Source of the DNA: Vespula vulgaris
Taxonomy: Eukaryota > Arthropoda > Insecta > Hymenoptera > Vespidae
Assembly: GCF_905475345.1 (NCBI RefSeq)
Contig: NC_066591.1
Span: 5,594,501 to 5,658,500, forward strand
Direction: 5' to 3'
Length of the DNA stretch: 64,000 nt
Positions 1 to 14,994 of the stretch are shown piece by piece. The notes under the pieces were generated by a model. That model was given only the letters and a program-made list of their open reading frames with translations, was not told where the DNA came from and ran no database searches. Every line of letters starts with the position of its first letter. Position 1 is the stretch's first letter. Made by a program: the position numbers and the translations under genes.

Positions 1-3000
1 AAGAAGGTAAGTGTAAAAAAGAAAAAAAAAAAAGATTTTGTTCCTCAAAATGGATGTTCGCGTATTACCGTCGAAATACTTTCGAAGATTTATCGACGAG
101 TTTGCGGATGCATACGGTACGTCGAAACTTTCGCTGCAATTTCTGTTCTTCGCTCGATGCGATCCGAGAAAAACGATAAGAATTTTTAAGTAGTTCGTGA
201 TTAAAGCGAAGAAACGAGATATCGTTTGTACGATATCGATCAACTCGCCGGAAGAATAAATGCGTCTCTCATGGGATTAAAATAAAAGGAAATTGGTGAT
301 GCTATTTCGAAGTTATCCTGAAGCAAAGATCCATCAAAATGGCGAACTACTTATATTAGAGCCGTTAGAGCTAATCAAATGAAAATAATTTCACGAATAA
401 AAACATAAATACGTTTACGACGATTATTATTATACTTGTTGATCTTGCAGCAGACATATTTAAATAACAAATTTATAGAACGTTATCTTTCATAAATCAA
501 TTCTGATATTTATAAAATATATGAAAGCTTTCAATATTTTTTTTTTATGCAACAAAAACATTCTACTATCTACGTTTATCTATTCTACTACCTTTACGTT
601 TATTACTAAATATATTTCAAATATTCATTTATAGTATTCAATAAAAATAGAAATAAAAAAATCTCTCAAGAAAAAAAGGTTATTACCTAGGAAATATATT
701 TTTTCTCCTTTCGTAAGAAGCACGTATAAACGTATGATGTTTTATATCCGAAAAACAGGCTTTTAGATTTTGCACCGCCTATCCTAATCCCCTTGAGCAG
801 TTTTTGCTCTCTAACGAGAGGATGAATGTGTTTATTCATATCAATCCGATATAGACAGTATAACGAAGTGTAAAAACTGTACGAACGAGTATGGGATGAG
901 TGAACGGATGAATGAAATGCATACTAAAATCTAAGCCTGTTCAAAAATAAGGGTAATAAAAAAAGTACAGAACGAGACGATGTCCTGAAGTAGATTCATT
1001 TTTTCTTTAGGATTCGTCCGTTTCACTTGCAACGCTGAGCTGGTAACATTAGCACAAACTGCAACGGGAAACGAGCTCCCACGCGACGAACGAGTTCGAC
1101 CAACTCCAACCACCCTGACTGGAGTCCTCGTTCCCGTCGTCGCTGGGGTAATTGCGTGTTTATCTGCTCGGCTTAATTACGTGTCCGCTTGTCCAGCTGC
1201 AGGTGGTAAATTTTGTCCTCCCTTTCCGAGCCTTCCCCTACCTTGTCTCATCCCCAACCTTTTACATTCTCTTCCCTTTTCCTCGCAGCACGAGCTACAA
1301 GAAGACACGCCACCTATTCGTTGCATCCTTTACTCTCCTTCCTCTTTCTGTGGCGTTCGCCACAATATTTTTCTTCTAGCCACGTCAACGTCCACGCCCT
1401 AAGTGGTTTTACTTAACCTTTCCAACCCCACGACGACATCGTGTCTTTCTAAACGTTAAGCTCGCTAAAAAAAAGAACAAAAAAGAGATTTTATTTTAAC
1501 TTATGCTGTGACTTCATTGCTTCCTCCTTTTCTTTTGACTTTCTTCTTCCTTATTAAACAATTTCCAATGATGCAAATGACATATCGTATATCGTATTTT
1601 GACCTCAATATTTCCGTTCAATTGATGCGGTATGAAAAATTGTTGCAGAACAAATTTCCACGTTCAAACGGTGAATAATATGGAGATTTTTTTCAAGATC
1701 ATTATTTTTAGATATCAAGATTGCCGGTGTTTCTTTTTTAAATGTGGCAATATACATTCGTTATCTTTCTATGATAGCTCATAAAAAAGCAAATTGAAGG
1801 AGGGTACCATTTTTTTAGCGTGACATGACTGAACGAAAAAATCATGGCTTGGAAAAAAGTAGAAATGCAAACAAAGTATTTTCGAAATCATCGTTGTTAT
1901 TAATTGTTCCACAAATCAAAACTTAATCCAAGAAAAATAATTACGTGTTGAAGTTTAAATGGGACATTCTGTACATGTACAAATATTGCGTTTCTTCGCA
2001 CAATAAGGCGTTTCTATATTTTTTCTAGCAGCTAAATCTTTTAAAAGTGTGAAAAAATGCTAAACGATTTGACATGGTAAACGCGAGCTGCGCTAGGTTG
2101 CGTGTATTATCCTTCATCCATGAAATTTCGCAGGATAATACCCCGAATATTTGGAGCGAAACGAAACCGTGCCGCAGATGTCGAGGTAGATCTACCTTGA
2201 AAAGAAAGAAGCGACTGTAATTAAACCGCACGTAAATGCGTAAAACCAAGGTATGTAACGCATGATTCGGAATTCCAATTAGCGTAATCTTCCAAAATAA
2301 TATCGTAAATATTTCTTTTTCAAAGAACAAATTGTTACAAGCAAAATCTCAATAGAAGAAAATAAGGCCGATTCAAACACGATCATTTATGACATTTTAT
2401 TTTTATAATGATTTTGTATGTTATTAACATAAACAAATACTCTGCGATACTGTTTAATCATTTATCAAAAATAATAATTGATCCTTGACCATACGCACAG
2501 ATGCGTAATCTGTTTTCAAGCGAACAATAACACATAGTACGTGATTTTGTAATTCATCTTAATATTAATATGAACGTATGTAAATATTGATTGCAATGTG
2601 TCTTTATATGCGGTACGTATTCTGACCTATCATAAACGTTCGTGTGAAAGCAGATAATAATAAATGAATTTACGAATACTATTATACACATATCGTAACT
2701 TATGTTAATATAAACATAACTCGTATCTATCAAAGAATATATTTACTATGACTCTCTCGATAGTTAATATTTCTCTTTGATTCATTTATAATTACATTTT
2801 TTATAATATCTGCAGCAACTCGTACGAAAACGGCCTAAATGTTTATGAAAAATTCGCAGGATACGTGAAAAGGAAATGAGAAGAGTGGGAAAAAAGTTTG
2901 AGCTGGACCAGAGTATAAATACTTGAGCGATAGAAAGCGACTACTCGTGTTCTTTCAGGGCCAAAGAAGGAGCTTTCTAAATTCGCCTTGTCAAGATTCT

Positions 3001-6000
3001 TTACCTCCTGCCAGATTCTCCACGCAGGCTTTTCAATGAACTTTAAAGCGCTTGCCCCAATTTCTCGTTGAATGAAAGCCCGTACAAAAATGACCGACCT
3101 GCTTTTTTGCCTCTATTTTTCTTCGTTCCTCACTTCATCCGACCTAGGTACGTGAAACAATCACGAAAAGAGTTAAGTAGTATGAGAGGAAACAAAAGTG
3201 AAACAAATCTTTAAAGAAAGCTAATATCTGCGCTCTAATGTAAACTATGTTTAACGCCTTTGCACTGTAATAGTCTTTTACGTAAGTTGATTTATGATAT
3301 TATTTTTATATTTCAACCTTACTTAGTCGCCAGTGGTAAGTGAAAAGTGCAAATAGTCGAAAAATGATTCGAAAAGGGTCAATAACCGATCGGAAATCGA
3401 AGATCCTTCTTCCGGGTTTGTTAAAATTTTCAGATTTGTCGAAGCAAACGAATAAGAAGCAAGCTTTTCCTGGATCTTACGCAACGAAATTTCCGGTATA
3501 AACGAAAGGACGCGAAATACATATATAGGTATATCTGCTTTATCGAGGGAGAGCGAGGGGTAGAGAAAAGGGGTTACTCGGAAATCCTATAGAATCGGCA
3601 GAGTTTTCCGGTATAAACTCCGGTCGAACTCGATCGGACGAAAATTTCCTCGTTCTTCTTTTCTCGAGTAGACGAGGTTCCCACGATCCGAGGGATACGA
3701 ATCCTCCCGACCATATTTCAATCCCACGTGCCGGCGGGCGGAAAATTCGTTTCTTGGAAGTTGAAGAAAGCGTACAATGATTTGTCTGCAGACATCGAGA
3801 AAAGCCGCTATTAACTGAATGCCAATTCACTCGCGGAACGAACCTTCCATGTATCTCTATGAAAGGAAAAAAAAAATCTTTATACGAAATAGACTTTAAA
3901 TAATAAATAAAAGTAAAATCATTCGAATAATTCAATATATTTTGATCGCCGAATCTTCGATCGCCAAATTGTTTGTATTTTCAAATACTCGAGTATTATA
4001 AAAGTGTCTTATTACTACTAGTTTTAATACATATATATTTGCAACTTTATATCTCCAATATGATTTGTAAAATGTCCAATGATTTCTTTTTACTTTTCTG
4101 CACGGTCTTTTCTGTCAGCTCAGCGAGCTTTTGAAATAGCTCGAAATCAAATTTTTGAAACGTTCCCAAGAGCTTTTCTCAGGGAATCGTATGTATAGCA
4201 GAAGAACGACTAGGGTCGAGAGGTCCTCGCCATCTTCCTTCCACGGTTTCGTCCTTGCGGCCCATTTGCTCCTCGAGAGATGATCCGTTCTGGACTTAGT
4301 GGTGCGATACACATGACTGATACGGGTGTTGCAGATGGCCATTAAGGCGTAATTGAGAATCGATAGTCGATCTTCCAACGTTCTCAGAATCGATCCAACC
4401 CTGATTTTAATAAGCTACCGCTACCCTCGATATCTTATTTTTCATTTATGCATGCAACCACGCTCTGCCTTTTTCAGACAAGCAATTTTAATAAACTCTT
4501 CCATCAGCGATGTCGAATATGTATTAACTTTAATAGAAATATTATCAAATAGTTCAAGAAAAAGTACTATCGATTAATTCACTTATACGAATCTAATATC
4601 GTTTACTGCGAAGGAAACAATTATAACTAGAAATAAAAAAAGCACACTTACTTGTTAACGTTTAAAAACTTATTATCTAATAATTTAGTCATCAATCGTC
4701 TTCTCTCTATCGAAATATTCTCCTGTGATAGAGATATCTATATATATATATGTTTTCAAAATTTGTATGATTTACAAATTTTCGGCGTAATATTCGATTA
4801 CCAATTAAGACACGTCTTACCACGGTTTAACAATATATTATTTCTAGTAATAATTATCATGTTAGATTATAATAGAAAGTTATGGGGTACTCGATGGACA
4901 TGGAATGGAATAAACACGGAATATTCTGTAAACTGAAATACATTTTGACATCATGGAATACATTTTCGACATAGAAAAGATGGGAAGAGGAAATAATGAA
5001 AAGAAAAGAGATGGAAAAAGAAGGAATCGTTTTGCGATTTGTAAGCAGAAAACGATCGCGAGACTCGCATCCGCGACTAGCGAGAACCTAGTTGAAATTC
5101 TACGAACGCTTTGGAACTTTGTTAGGTGAGAACGGGAAATTCTCGTGTGGAAAGTATTCCTCGCACATCTACCATCCTCTCAATTAACGTGTGAGACTCC
5201 ATAGAATGTATATACAGACACCGCGAATGAATGCCGTAAAATCTTTCCTGAAAATCTTCGGACTATTCTGGATAACAGTAGTGCTAAATATTTATTTGAT
5301 TAAGAGTCACATTTTATCACTATCTTTAACGATATTTCTCGAATTACATATTTTATATTTTTTTATTTATTCATTCAATAAAAAATTATTGTCAACGAAC
5401 GTGCTTAAAATTAATCATCTGAACTCTAAAGTATATAATAATCTTTTGAACTTATTCAAAAGATTATATTCTTATAATCCCTTGAAGATTTCGAATGTGG
5501 TTTAATTAAGGAAGTAGTAGCGATCTATAGTCCCGTATGCTATTAATACAATCATGTTTCTGAATATCGATCGTATTACTAACTCCTGCTGGAGATCAGA
5601 GTATGTACCGTTATGTATACGTAAGGATGTATCCCTTCGAAGGATAACGAGAAGCTTGATTGACGTCAGATGGTCAAGCTCTAAACGCTATTGGAAGATC
5701 AAATAACGCTATTAACTATTGCTTATGATCTGTACTAAGATGTAGTCACTTTCATCCCTTTATAAATTTAATAAACTCACAACTGAAATATTTCATTAGA
5801 AAAATTATATATTTATATTACACATTTATATATTAAAATACTTTTATAAATCAAGCAAACATATATACACAGTATATCAGATTTATACGTATACTCACAT
5901 ATTTGTTTAAATATTAAACATGTAACAAAATGTTTTAAACGAATATTGTATAATGTCAAGTACAATGAATTATTTTTTATCAATATGGTTCAATTTAATT

Positions 6001-6657
6001 GTTTTTCGTCTGGTATCACATAAAATTCGAGTGAACTATTTCCACGGTACATCGAATTACTGGGTACATATCAAATTTGAAACTTAATAACTGAACAACG
6101 GGCTATAGAAAATACATATGTATATAGTATACACGAAAACAGTTTAATGTCAGCTATGATAATATGTAATAAAGAATACAGAGTTCTATTTAAAAATGTA
6201 AACGTGACTTTCATAAGGCTCTCCATAGTCATTGCAAATTAAATAATTATCATTACGATGTGTCTCCCTTGACACCATACAAAACATTTTTTGCATTTTT
6301 AATACTTGGGAAAATTATCACGTGTATACATATAAACTGGGCATGCTGTATATATACATACATAAACTGTTCGCGAAATTGATAGTGTTAAATTATGTAT
6401 TCATCTTGTAATATACCTATACAAATATATGGTTTGAAAGATACACCTATCTATTTTGTACTGACAATAGCTAAACGTTGTTTCGAACGAAATGTTCGCT
6501 ACATAGCTACCCTCGTATTTCTATGCATACCTTTCTGATCGTATAGTTACCCGAAAATGTTACAACGCTACGCGCAGTTTCCGCAATGCCGTTTGATATC
6601 TTGTCATCTCTGCCATTCGACACATCGTACGGGCAGGGAAAATGTATTCGTTTCGAC

Positions 6658-6699
<42 letters not shown>

Positions 6700-7818
6700 T
6701 TCCTTATCGATTCTAGAGTTTAAAATAAATCGATCTGGATAAATCCATTTCGTCAAAGCGAATAAATGTCGTTTATATTCTCGTATATTAGTATTTATTT
6801 CCATTCGTTCATTTACATTATACGCGTTTGTCATTCGCGAAATTATTCTTCCTTGCAATATTTTACGCAATTTTACATTTCAGAGAATACGTCCGAGATG
6901 AACGTCTACGTTTACGCAAGTAGAATATTTTCTAATCGATTAAATCCACTCTTGAAATAAACGAACTAACAACTAACATTTCTTGCTGCGATATTTCGCA
7001 TTTTAATTAATACAATAATTCGTTGAACTTACGTATGGAGAAATAAAAGTTGGAGAAAACGAGCTTTAAGAAGAAAAAAAATCCCCCAATATATTCCCAC
7101 GTTCATGCCAGACCCTTATTCATAATGCTATAAATTCCAGCGTCGCAGTGCACCAAAGTAAAGCAGTGTTGAGGTCACAATAGAGAATTTAAATGAAAGT
7201 CTCGACCCAAAGACGCACGAATTAAGGACGGCAGGACGGTGAACCACGGAATAATATTACATGCCCGCTTTCGGACTTATTCCCAGCAACTCTTAACGTT
7301 CGTATTCCTAGGAGTAAACTAGGACAAAATCGATTAACACCTTGAGACGATACGTCGTGTTGAGAGTTTGAAGACTTTCTCCACAACGAACTCTTAATCT
7401 CGCTTAACAAACACATTTAAAAGGAACTCTTCTTATACCCTTCTATAGGAATGATATAACTAACTTTAAAAAAAGGAGAAAAAAAAGAAAAAAAGAAGGA
7501 AAAGAAAAACAGAAAAAAAAGGAAAAAAGAAAAATAAAGAATCTCGTCGATGCGACCTCACGGCGACCTCAAAAAATGTAGAACAAATTTTACCCGAGCA
7601 AATCTCGTTACCAAGCTATTTCGCCTAGGTGTTACAAGAAGACGCTAGCACCCTATTATTTTCTCCATTATTATACGCAAACATTTACCGGGATATTAAA
7701 AATCGGATTGAAGATACGTGTAATACTCGAATTCGAGATACACGGTGATCTTGAACAAATATTCGGAAAAAGTGGAAGAAATGGAAATGACAGAGACTTT
7801 TGATATTCATTGTTTTCT

Positions 7819-7891
7819 ATCTCTGTCTCTCTGTCTCTCTCTCTCTCTATTTCTCTCTCTCTCTTTCTTTCTCTCTTTTTCTCTTTTTTCT
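7819..7891. repeat. CT-rich tract
   Basis: Imperfect CTCT/CTGT/CTTT low-complexity run. It gives a spurious Ser/Leu frame on the plus strand. Confidence 0.95.
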
Positions 7892-9205
7892 AAAGGTCAA
7901 TGACCAAGGCAAACGCGCAAGGCTTGATAAAAAGAATACAAGAAGAAACAAGGAGGAAGAGGACAGAGAGGACAGAGAAAGGTAGTCTCTACTGGAGGGT
8001 TGAATGTATTCTCGTGGGTCATTAATGTTCACCCAGGCTAACGAAGTTGAGGAAGCGCGAGTGCCAAGCAGGGTGGTGAAGCGTTTTCAACCCCTTCTAG
8101 TAGGTCGTCCGTCTGACATGCCATCGAAACCTTACGTTGTATCCATGGAATCAAAGTAAATGCTAATATTATAATTGGACGTCCTTATTACATATTAGCT
8201 TTCACCGGTTTAAAATCTTTAACTATTATTCAAGTACTTTCATTTCTATCCGCTTCATGAACACACGTAGTGATATAATTATTGCATACAGTAGAAATAT
8301 AATTATTGCATAATCATAATAATAATAACATAATAATAATATTAACGATAATATTATTAATAATAGTAATAGTGATGCCAAAAATAATATTAACACCGAG
8401 GTTAGGGTTCTTTCAGAAGAGGGTATAATAATAATCGTGGTTGATAAACAGCACCAGGAAAAAAGTTAGGTACTCCTCTGCATGCGTGTAACGAGATTAC
8501 ACAGCCCTATGATATAATATTTTTTTTCCTCGAAGTAAATTAGTCTCCCCTCGACTTTACCTCGCTCGATTTTTAGTATCCGCTTATGAGCGCTTTAGTA
8601 ATAAAAGAGAGAAAGCTACGCGCTTTTCTCCTAACACGATCGATCGACCTTTCCTCAAAAATTATGTCTAATGTATAGGGAATAGTAGATTAGATCTATT
8701 GACTACTATAATTCAGACTACCGAAGATATCTTCGACGTCCTGTTTTTCAAGAATTTCATAATTTTATCCTCCAGCATAGTAATTTCCGATAGTTCGAAT
8801 GCTATTTTTAACGTTATCATTGATTTCTCTAAATGATAAATAACGAAACAGTTATTAACGTAAAGCATGATAGAATCTATAAAGCAGCAAATCGAAGTCG
8901 AATATAACTAGCTAGCAATGTTCTTAACGAGAAAGTTCGTTGAACTTTAATATCGAAACATGCAACGATGCATAAAGAGAGAAGTCCTAGATAGACGTAA
9001 GCGAGGTACATTTATCGATATAGCTGGGTAGTATCGATATAGATAAAATGGATGATTGAAGGACTCCACGTCTACAAGAGGCTTCGTGGTAGCTTAGGAC
9101 GAGCTTCGATATTGGACTCGTTACATGACTGTTCGATCGAAAAGTTTTTAATTTCACTAATTGAACAGCCTAATGCAATGAGAAAACGAAGAGAATGGTG
9201 CCCAA

Positions 9206-9206
<1 letters not shown>

Positions 9207-9238
<32 letters not shown>

Positions 9239-9290
9239 ATCTTTCTCTCTCTTTCTCTCTATTTCTCTCTTGCTTCTTCTCTTCCTCTTT
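9207..9290. repeat. (CT)n tract with imperfect tail
   Basis: About 14 clean CT units followed by CTTT-type variants. Confidence 0.95.
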
Positions 9291-10768
9291 CTTAATTCGA
9301 AGAAACTCTAGTTAGATCTTTCTCGATGTCCTGCTGCGATAGAAAAACTACTAATAAAGATGGAGTCGAGGTGGAAGAAAGAAAAGGCAATTCCTCTTTC
9401 TCCGGGTGAAAATCCAGGTAGCTCGAAAGTCGAGGAAGCTAGAGATGGATAGAGCCGTCGTAATACGATTAAAAAAAGGCTCAACGAAATGAGATTGAAG
9501 TGAGAGAATGAAAGACCTCGAAGGAATCGGTGCTCTAAAGAAGTGGAGAAGGAGAAGGGAAAAAAAAAGGAGAAAGTCGATCGATCTCCGCACAATTAAA
9601 GAAAAATTATACAAAACTATTTACACGCGATCTCCTTTTTCTGTTTTTTTTCCTCCACGAGAAAGGACACGATAACTTTTATTCTTCGGTCGTATTCGTA
9701 AAGTTTTATTTTCTCTCTATTGAATTTAAAATTCATTAGATTGTATTAAAGTTTATAAAGAAAAGAAAGAAAAAAAAAATAAATAGAACTCGTTTGTCCA
9801 AGTAGCACCTTCTTCATACATTCATACGTTTTCGATCTAATTAGTCTATTCGAGTGTTATTCGTATAAGTAAAACGTATTTCGAAATACAGGCATACATA
9901 CATACATACATAGTTCCACAGCATCCATAGTAGATCTCGTAACAAAGTTAACCGCTAGAGCTCGTTTTACCTCACGCAGTTTATACGATTTATACGAATC
10001 CGCATGAATTCCGTTGGAAGTTCCGAGTAGTCGAGAAGCTCCGATTAATGATCCCGTTAACTTAATTAATGTGCCAAGTAAAGACCGCCGTCCCACGAGT
10101 ACACAATGTCTTGAAGCCGTAAGTGAGTCAGCAAGTCCTAAGGATTGGCCAAAACACGTATTAGACACGCAATAAGGTTTGACCTGTCGCCAAAAACTCA
10201 CACAAGCATTTGATTCGACGTTAAATAACAGAAATAATAAAAAAGAAAAGATTTACGACAAACACTTGACTTGATAAAAATCAACTTTGTATATCGGCAA
10301 TTGAGTTAAACTGCTTTATAGATAACAAATAATGTTTATTATCATTTTCAACAGAATATCTTTACATATCCTGTATCAGAATACGTCCTATATGATTAAC
10401 CGTATTGTTTTAAAACAAAATAAACTTGAAAAATATCATTAAAAGTTATCATAATACGAAATTTTTTGTAACTCGATCCACGAGAGACGATGCTCACTGA
10501 GTAAGAGATTAAGAAAATTGATATTAATTAGTTCGATGAGTTGCATTCAAGCCGAGAAGAAGGAAGGAGAGAGTAAAGGGTGGAGAAGGGTATCAGGCAG
10601 CAGGCTTAACTACCCACTTACGTGTTACAGGAAACTTTGGATCCCGCGGGTGCACGAGCCGCCCAGTTTCAGCCCTCGATTTCGTACGACTTCCTTGCAA
10701 GTATCATTAAAGGATACGAGCACTCTGAAACTGTGCAAGAGGAATATCAGCCGAGGAAAAGATCTTTA

Positions 10769-10796
10769 TCTCTCTCTCTCTCTCTCTCTTTCTCCT

Positions 10797-10833
<37 letters not shown>

Positions 10834-10862
10834 TTCTTTCTCTCTCTTTCTCTTTCTTTCTC
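10769..10862. repeat. CT-rich tract
   Basis: Two clean CT runs joined by TTCTCC, then TTTC variants. It borders the open island at 10.63-10.75 kb. Confidence 0.95.
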
Positions 10863-11224
10863 CTATCCACGCGATCGTGTCTTCTCAAAATCATCTCCCT
10901 TGCGGAAATAACGATGCACGTGAATAGATCATACCTGACAGTCTTTCCAACTGAAATGAACCATGTTGAATCATGCGACGGAGCATAGAGGAATATATTA
11001 ATACTTTTACTAGCCTTGCGAACACTTTCGATGGAACTTGGAATTTCGCCCAAAAACTTTCCAATCTCTAATTTAACTCGATCCAAGCTATTTTATAGCG
11101 AGTGCAACTGAAATTTGCGTTAAGATCCGTCACAAAAGTAGAAGGTATTTCGAAAGATGACACCTACGTTAAACGAAAACCATCTTCTTTATGATTTAGG
11201 TAGTAAAAATATATGATATATAAT

Positions 11225-11267
11225 ATACTATACTATACTATACTATACTATACTATACTATACTATA
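11225..11267. repeat. (ATACT)n pentanucleotide microsatellite, about 8 units
   Basis: Perfect ATACT units run without interruption between TATA-like flanks; the motif class differs from the GA and TA tracts that dominate the window. Confidence 0.95.
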
Positions 11268-11585
11268 TCATCTTGAGATATACGATCGATCGTATCCATT
11301 GCAGTAGTGCGTTACATTCGCTTCTTCTTCATATCTAGCTCGCAACCAGTCCATTTTTCAAAAAGCGATACAACATCTTCTCTCGACGAACGGATCGTTC
11401 TAAAAGACGGTGAAGAAGAAGAAGAAGAGGACGATGGCCGAAAGAAAAGGACGTACTTTTTAAAAAGCTTTCTCACTCCTTTGGCTCGTCTTGACGAAGA
11501 CAAACCTACTCTGTGAACGGCCTGTTTTACGGCATCTTGACAGTTGGAACTTCAAAAGGAATTCACGTGTCAATGAAAGGAAAAG

Positions 11586-11603
11586 AGATTGAGAGATAGA
11601 AAG

Positions 11604-11634
<31 letters not shown>

Positions 11635-11637
11635 GAT
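11586..11637. repeat. GA-rich tract
   Basis: Imperfect GAGA/AAAG run, opposite in orientation to the CT tract at 10.8 kb. Confidence 0.92.
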
Positions 11638-11875
11638 GAAGAAAAAAGTAATGTCTTCACAGAATTAATCTGCTTTACGATGACCTCGTCCTTTTTTTTC
11701 TTATTTATTTATAAAATAAATATGCTACGAGTAATACTATATCGTATATTTTTATTAAAAATATATGTTGTCAAAAAATTTGTTTGATAGACATACGAAC
11801 CAAGCATTATAGCTAAGGGCAAGTTCGTGAAGTTTTTTTGACAGCTTTCTAAAAGATCAAGAGTTATACTAAGAT

Positions 11876-11876
11876 G

Positions 11877-11923
<47 letters not shown>
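11876..11923. repeat. (GA)n tract
   Basis: About 23 uninterrupted GA units. Confidence 0.95.
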
Positions 11924-11929
<6 letters not shown>

Positions 11930-13963
11930 TAAAAAGGTATAAGTTATCTTTAAACTGTCGCGAACATGATATAACTCCTACTGGAAAAGGCATACCTCTT
12001 TGCAGGCAAGAAGGAAAATAGTGAGAGACTAAACTGAGACTTTGTACTAAACTGGTACACTGGAAATGAAAGATAGCCAGCTAAAATTGTGAAAGATAAA
12101 GGGAGACAAGGAGTAAGATAATGCTCTCACAACGTTAATTAAAACGTATTAAGAGAAAGTAGGACACATAATTATGAAGATACACGAATAGAAATAAAAA
12201 GAAGAGCATATTCTGTTTCTTTGTAATCGTCAAAAATAGAATAGATAATTTTTTCTTAGCTCGTGAAACAATTTTTTTTCGGATCATGGCATAATTGCTA
12301 TTATTAAACGCTAAAGGTCATTTTGGAAAGGTAAAAGTGCAAATATTTCTAATAATTTATACCATATCATATTTAAACCTATATTTAAGACTTAGACTCT
12401 TTAAATATTAGATCATTTTATCGTGAGACAGTCGAGAAAGGTATTGAGATGAATATAAATATTCACGAGCTACGAAATGTCGTAACTGTGTACGCAGTTA
12501 ATTAGGACTGTCACGTAACCCAGAGGGGATTGAAAGGCGACCATAATAACAAATACGTCGACGTGATGGCTCGTGGTAAAAGAATTGACAAATAGATTGT
12601 CTTCGAATGTACGAATACAAATGATTTATTTTTATCTTTAGTAACTTAATTATTAAGCTTCAATGGATTCTCATGGCAGCTACAAATTTTGAAACTTCTA
12701 CTTTCGTGAATTCATTAATTTTCGATTAGATTGATTGAAAATATATATTCGTAGGAACGTTTAAATAATAGGAAATATATATAATGACTTCCTCTATAAA
12801 TATTAATGGAATACTCTTGCGATAGTAAAATAAGAGAAATGATCGGCAAAATCATTATCAAATCCAAGAATAATTGAAACAACAACCAAATTACAAATGG
12901 TATCGCTTTTCGAGAAAGATTCCGCATGGAATCGTTTCGAAACGTAAATGAAGTAGATATGAAGATCGAAACACTCTCGATAGACCATTAACGAGGTCTG
13001 ACATTACCGGAAATGACGGATTGGCTCCCTCCATCGTTCCCCGCACCTGACTCACCACCTTTCTCTCATCATGAGGAAAGCGAACTAGCTCCGCTTTGGT
13101 AAACTAACCAACCAAGTCAGCCAGTCCTGGATCGAAAACAGTCTCTCGTTTTCTGCGAGTTGCGACTACGTGAAATTGCTGCCGAATCTCCCCCGGAGGG
13201 CAACCAAAAGACTTTGTTCGTAGCAGACAAAAGAAAGCCGCGGCATTGGATCAAAGTAATTTCTCCAAAGGCATGTATTCCCAAGAGTACGACCGTCGAA
13301 CTAGAACGAACGACTCGTTCGCAATCGTCTTCGCCGCGAAACTCCTAATATCTTACTTTTTCCTTCTCCATTTCTTTTTCTCTCAATTATCATTTTGATC
13401 TTCCCTTTTTGGTCGAAGTTACTTTCCCCTTTGGAATAAATTCAAAACGATGAAATATTCATAGACAAATAGATATAGTAAATATTCGGACCGTGTTTCA
13501 AGTTGAATAACTTTTTTCGAAATGAATAATATACATTTGTCAATTCCATTAACAATCTTTCCCAATAACATTTCCAATAAATGCAACATATTACCTATGA
13601 ATATTATATACTTATGTACTTTGAATATTGTATACATATATATTGTAATATATTTAAGTGACATATAAATTTCGAGAGTAAATTCAAATACTATAGTGAC
13701 GTTCGTACTTCGAATCGAATGCTTCTCTTGTTCCTATCTATGGAAATTCGACGTCTCTCCCGCTTCAAACACTTTCGAGAACTCGTATCACTACTAAACG
13801 GAAGTCGAGTCAAGTTGTATCTAGGTAAAACGATCTATGTGTGAGTGTACGTACGTACATATGTATGTATGTGTGATACGCGCAAAAGAAGGGTAAAAGA
13901 TAAGGAGAGTGAGCGCAAGGAGAGTGAGAGCTGGAGACTTCGCTCTCCAATAAAAAGAGGGAA

Positions 13964-14014
13964 AGAGAGAGAGAGAGACAGAGACAGACAGAGACAGAGA
14001 GAGAGAGAAAGAGG
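13964..14014. repeat. GA/GACA tract
   Basis: GA units mixed with GACAGA, just downstream of a run of GTAC/GTAT repeats at 13847-13873. Confidence 0.92.
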
Positions 14015-14994
14015 GAATGGAAAATGGCGGAATACAAAGTGCCAGTGGCTAAAGCCGATTGAAACAATCGTCGATCGATGTTCGGTGATACCACTTGGAA
14101 ATAGCGGAGCATAGAAAACGAAATCGTCTTGACATCGGATTTCATCCACTTTGATCTAACTCTAATCCTCTTGTCCCTGCCGTGTCAATCATAAAACATG
14201 TCCATGAAAAAAATTTTCTCTCTCTACATTTGATAAAATAATTGATTAATAAAATATAAAGGAAAACGGTATCCTAGCAGTCGTTGTTATTGGTGCAGAT
14301 TTTTATAAAAAAGAAAGAAAAAAGAGAGAAACGAAAAGAAAAAAAAAGAAAACATACTCGAGCAATATGGATCCTGTCTTAACTCAATCCGTGATTTAAA
14401 TTATTTCGCTGTAAAAATAAAAAAAAAATAAAAATTTTTCAATGATTACGTAACGCCGTAAAAACTACGAACGAAAATAATAAAAAATTAATAAGGTTTT
14501 TTACCTTTAGAAAAAATGAGCAAGCTTCTACTCAATTTCATATTATAGGGAATGTATTACTAGTGCGCGCGTACACGCATACAGATACAGAAAATTTACA
14601 CGAATTTTACGAGAATTATTCGGCTCGTGCGAATTTTCCACCCGAACTATAACATTTTCTGATAAAAATTATAAAAAAGCAAAGCTTGCGTATAACGTTT
14701 CGCAGAGGATAGGCGGCAGCCGGCTGCTGTGGTAAAATGGAAAAGAGTGGAATAAGCGGAAGAAGGGACAGTGAATGAGTAAAAAGCTATCCACGAGGGT
14801 TGAATAAATATTAACTCTTTTATAAATATGAAACTCTCGACGGGAGGGTGGCTGGCTGACGCATCCAACCTCGTCCACTATCCTCGACGGAAAGTGAAAA
14901 ATAGCTCTTCGCCGAGGCCGAAAGTTTGAGAAAAATATGAGTGCGAACGCGAGAGATGGAGAAAAAGTGGGAGACATAGAAGAGGAGGAAAACA

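Noticed and set aside
1..16. AAGAAG followed by GTAAGTG at the left edge, a textbook plus-strand donor
   Set aside because: Only six bases precede it in the window, so no exon can be tested.
3540..3935. 131-codon minus-strand frame with three cysteines
   Set aside because: I tested it as the missing Gfrl half domain; the cysteine spacing and CxC pair are absent.
4115..4378. 87-codon minus-strand frame with ordinary amino-acid mixture
   Set aside because: No splice borders compatible with Gfrl and no family resemblance.
9857..10201. 114-codon minus-strand frame
   Set aside because: It partly derives from CATA repeats and has no recognisable domain.
10518..10988. Plus-strand 156-codon frame with SLSLSLS runs
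   Set aside because: Its length comes from the CT microsatellite; only the short island before the tract is worth keeping as a candidate.
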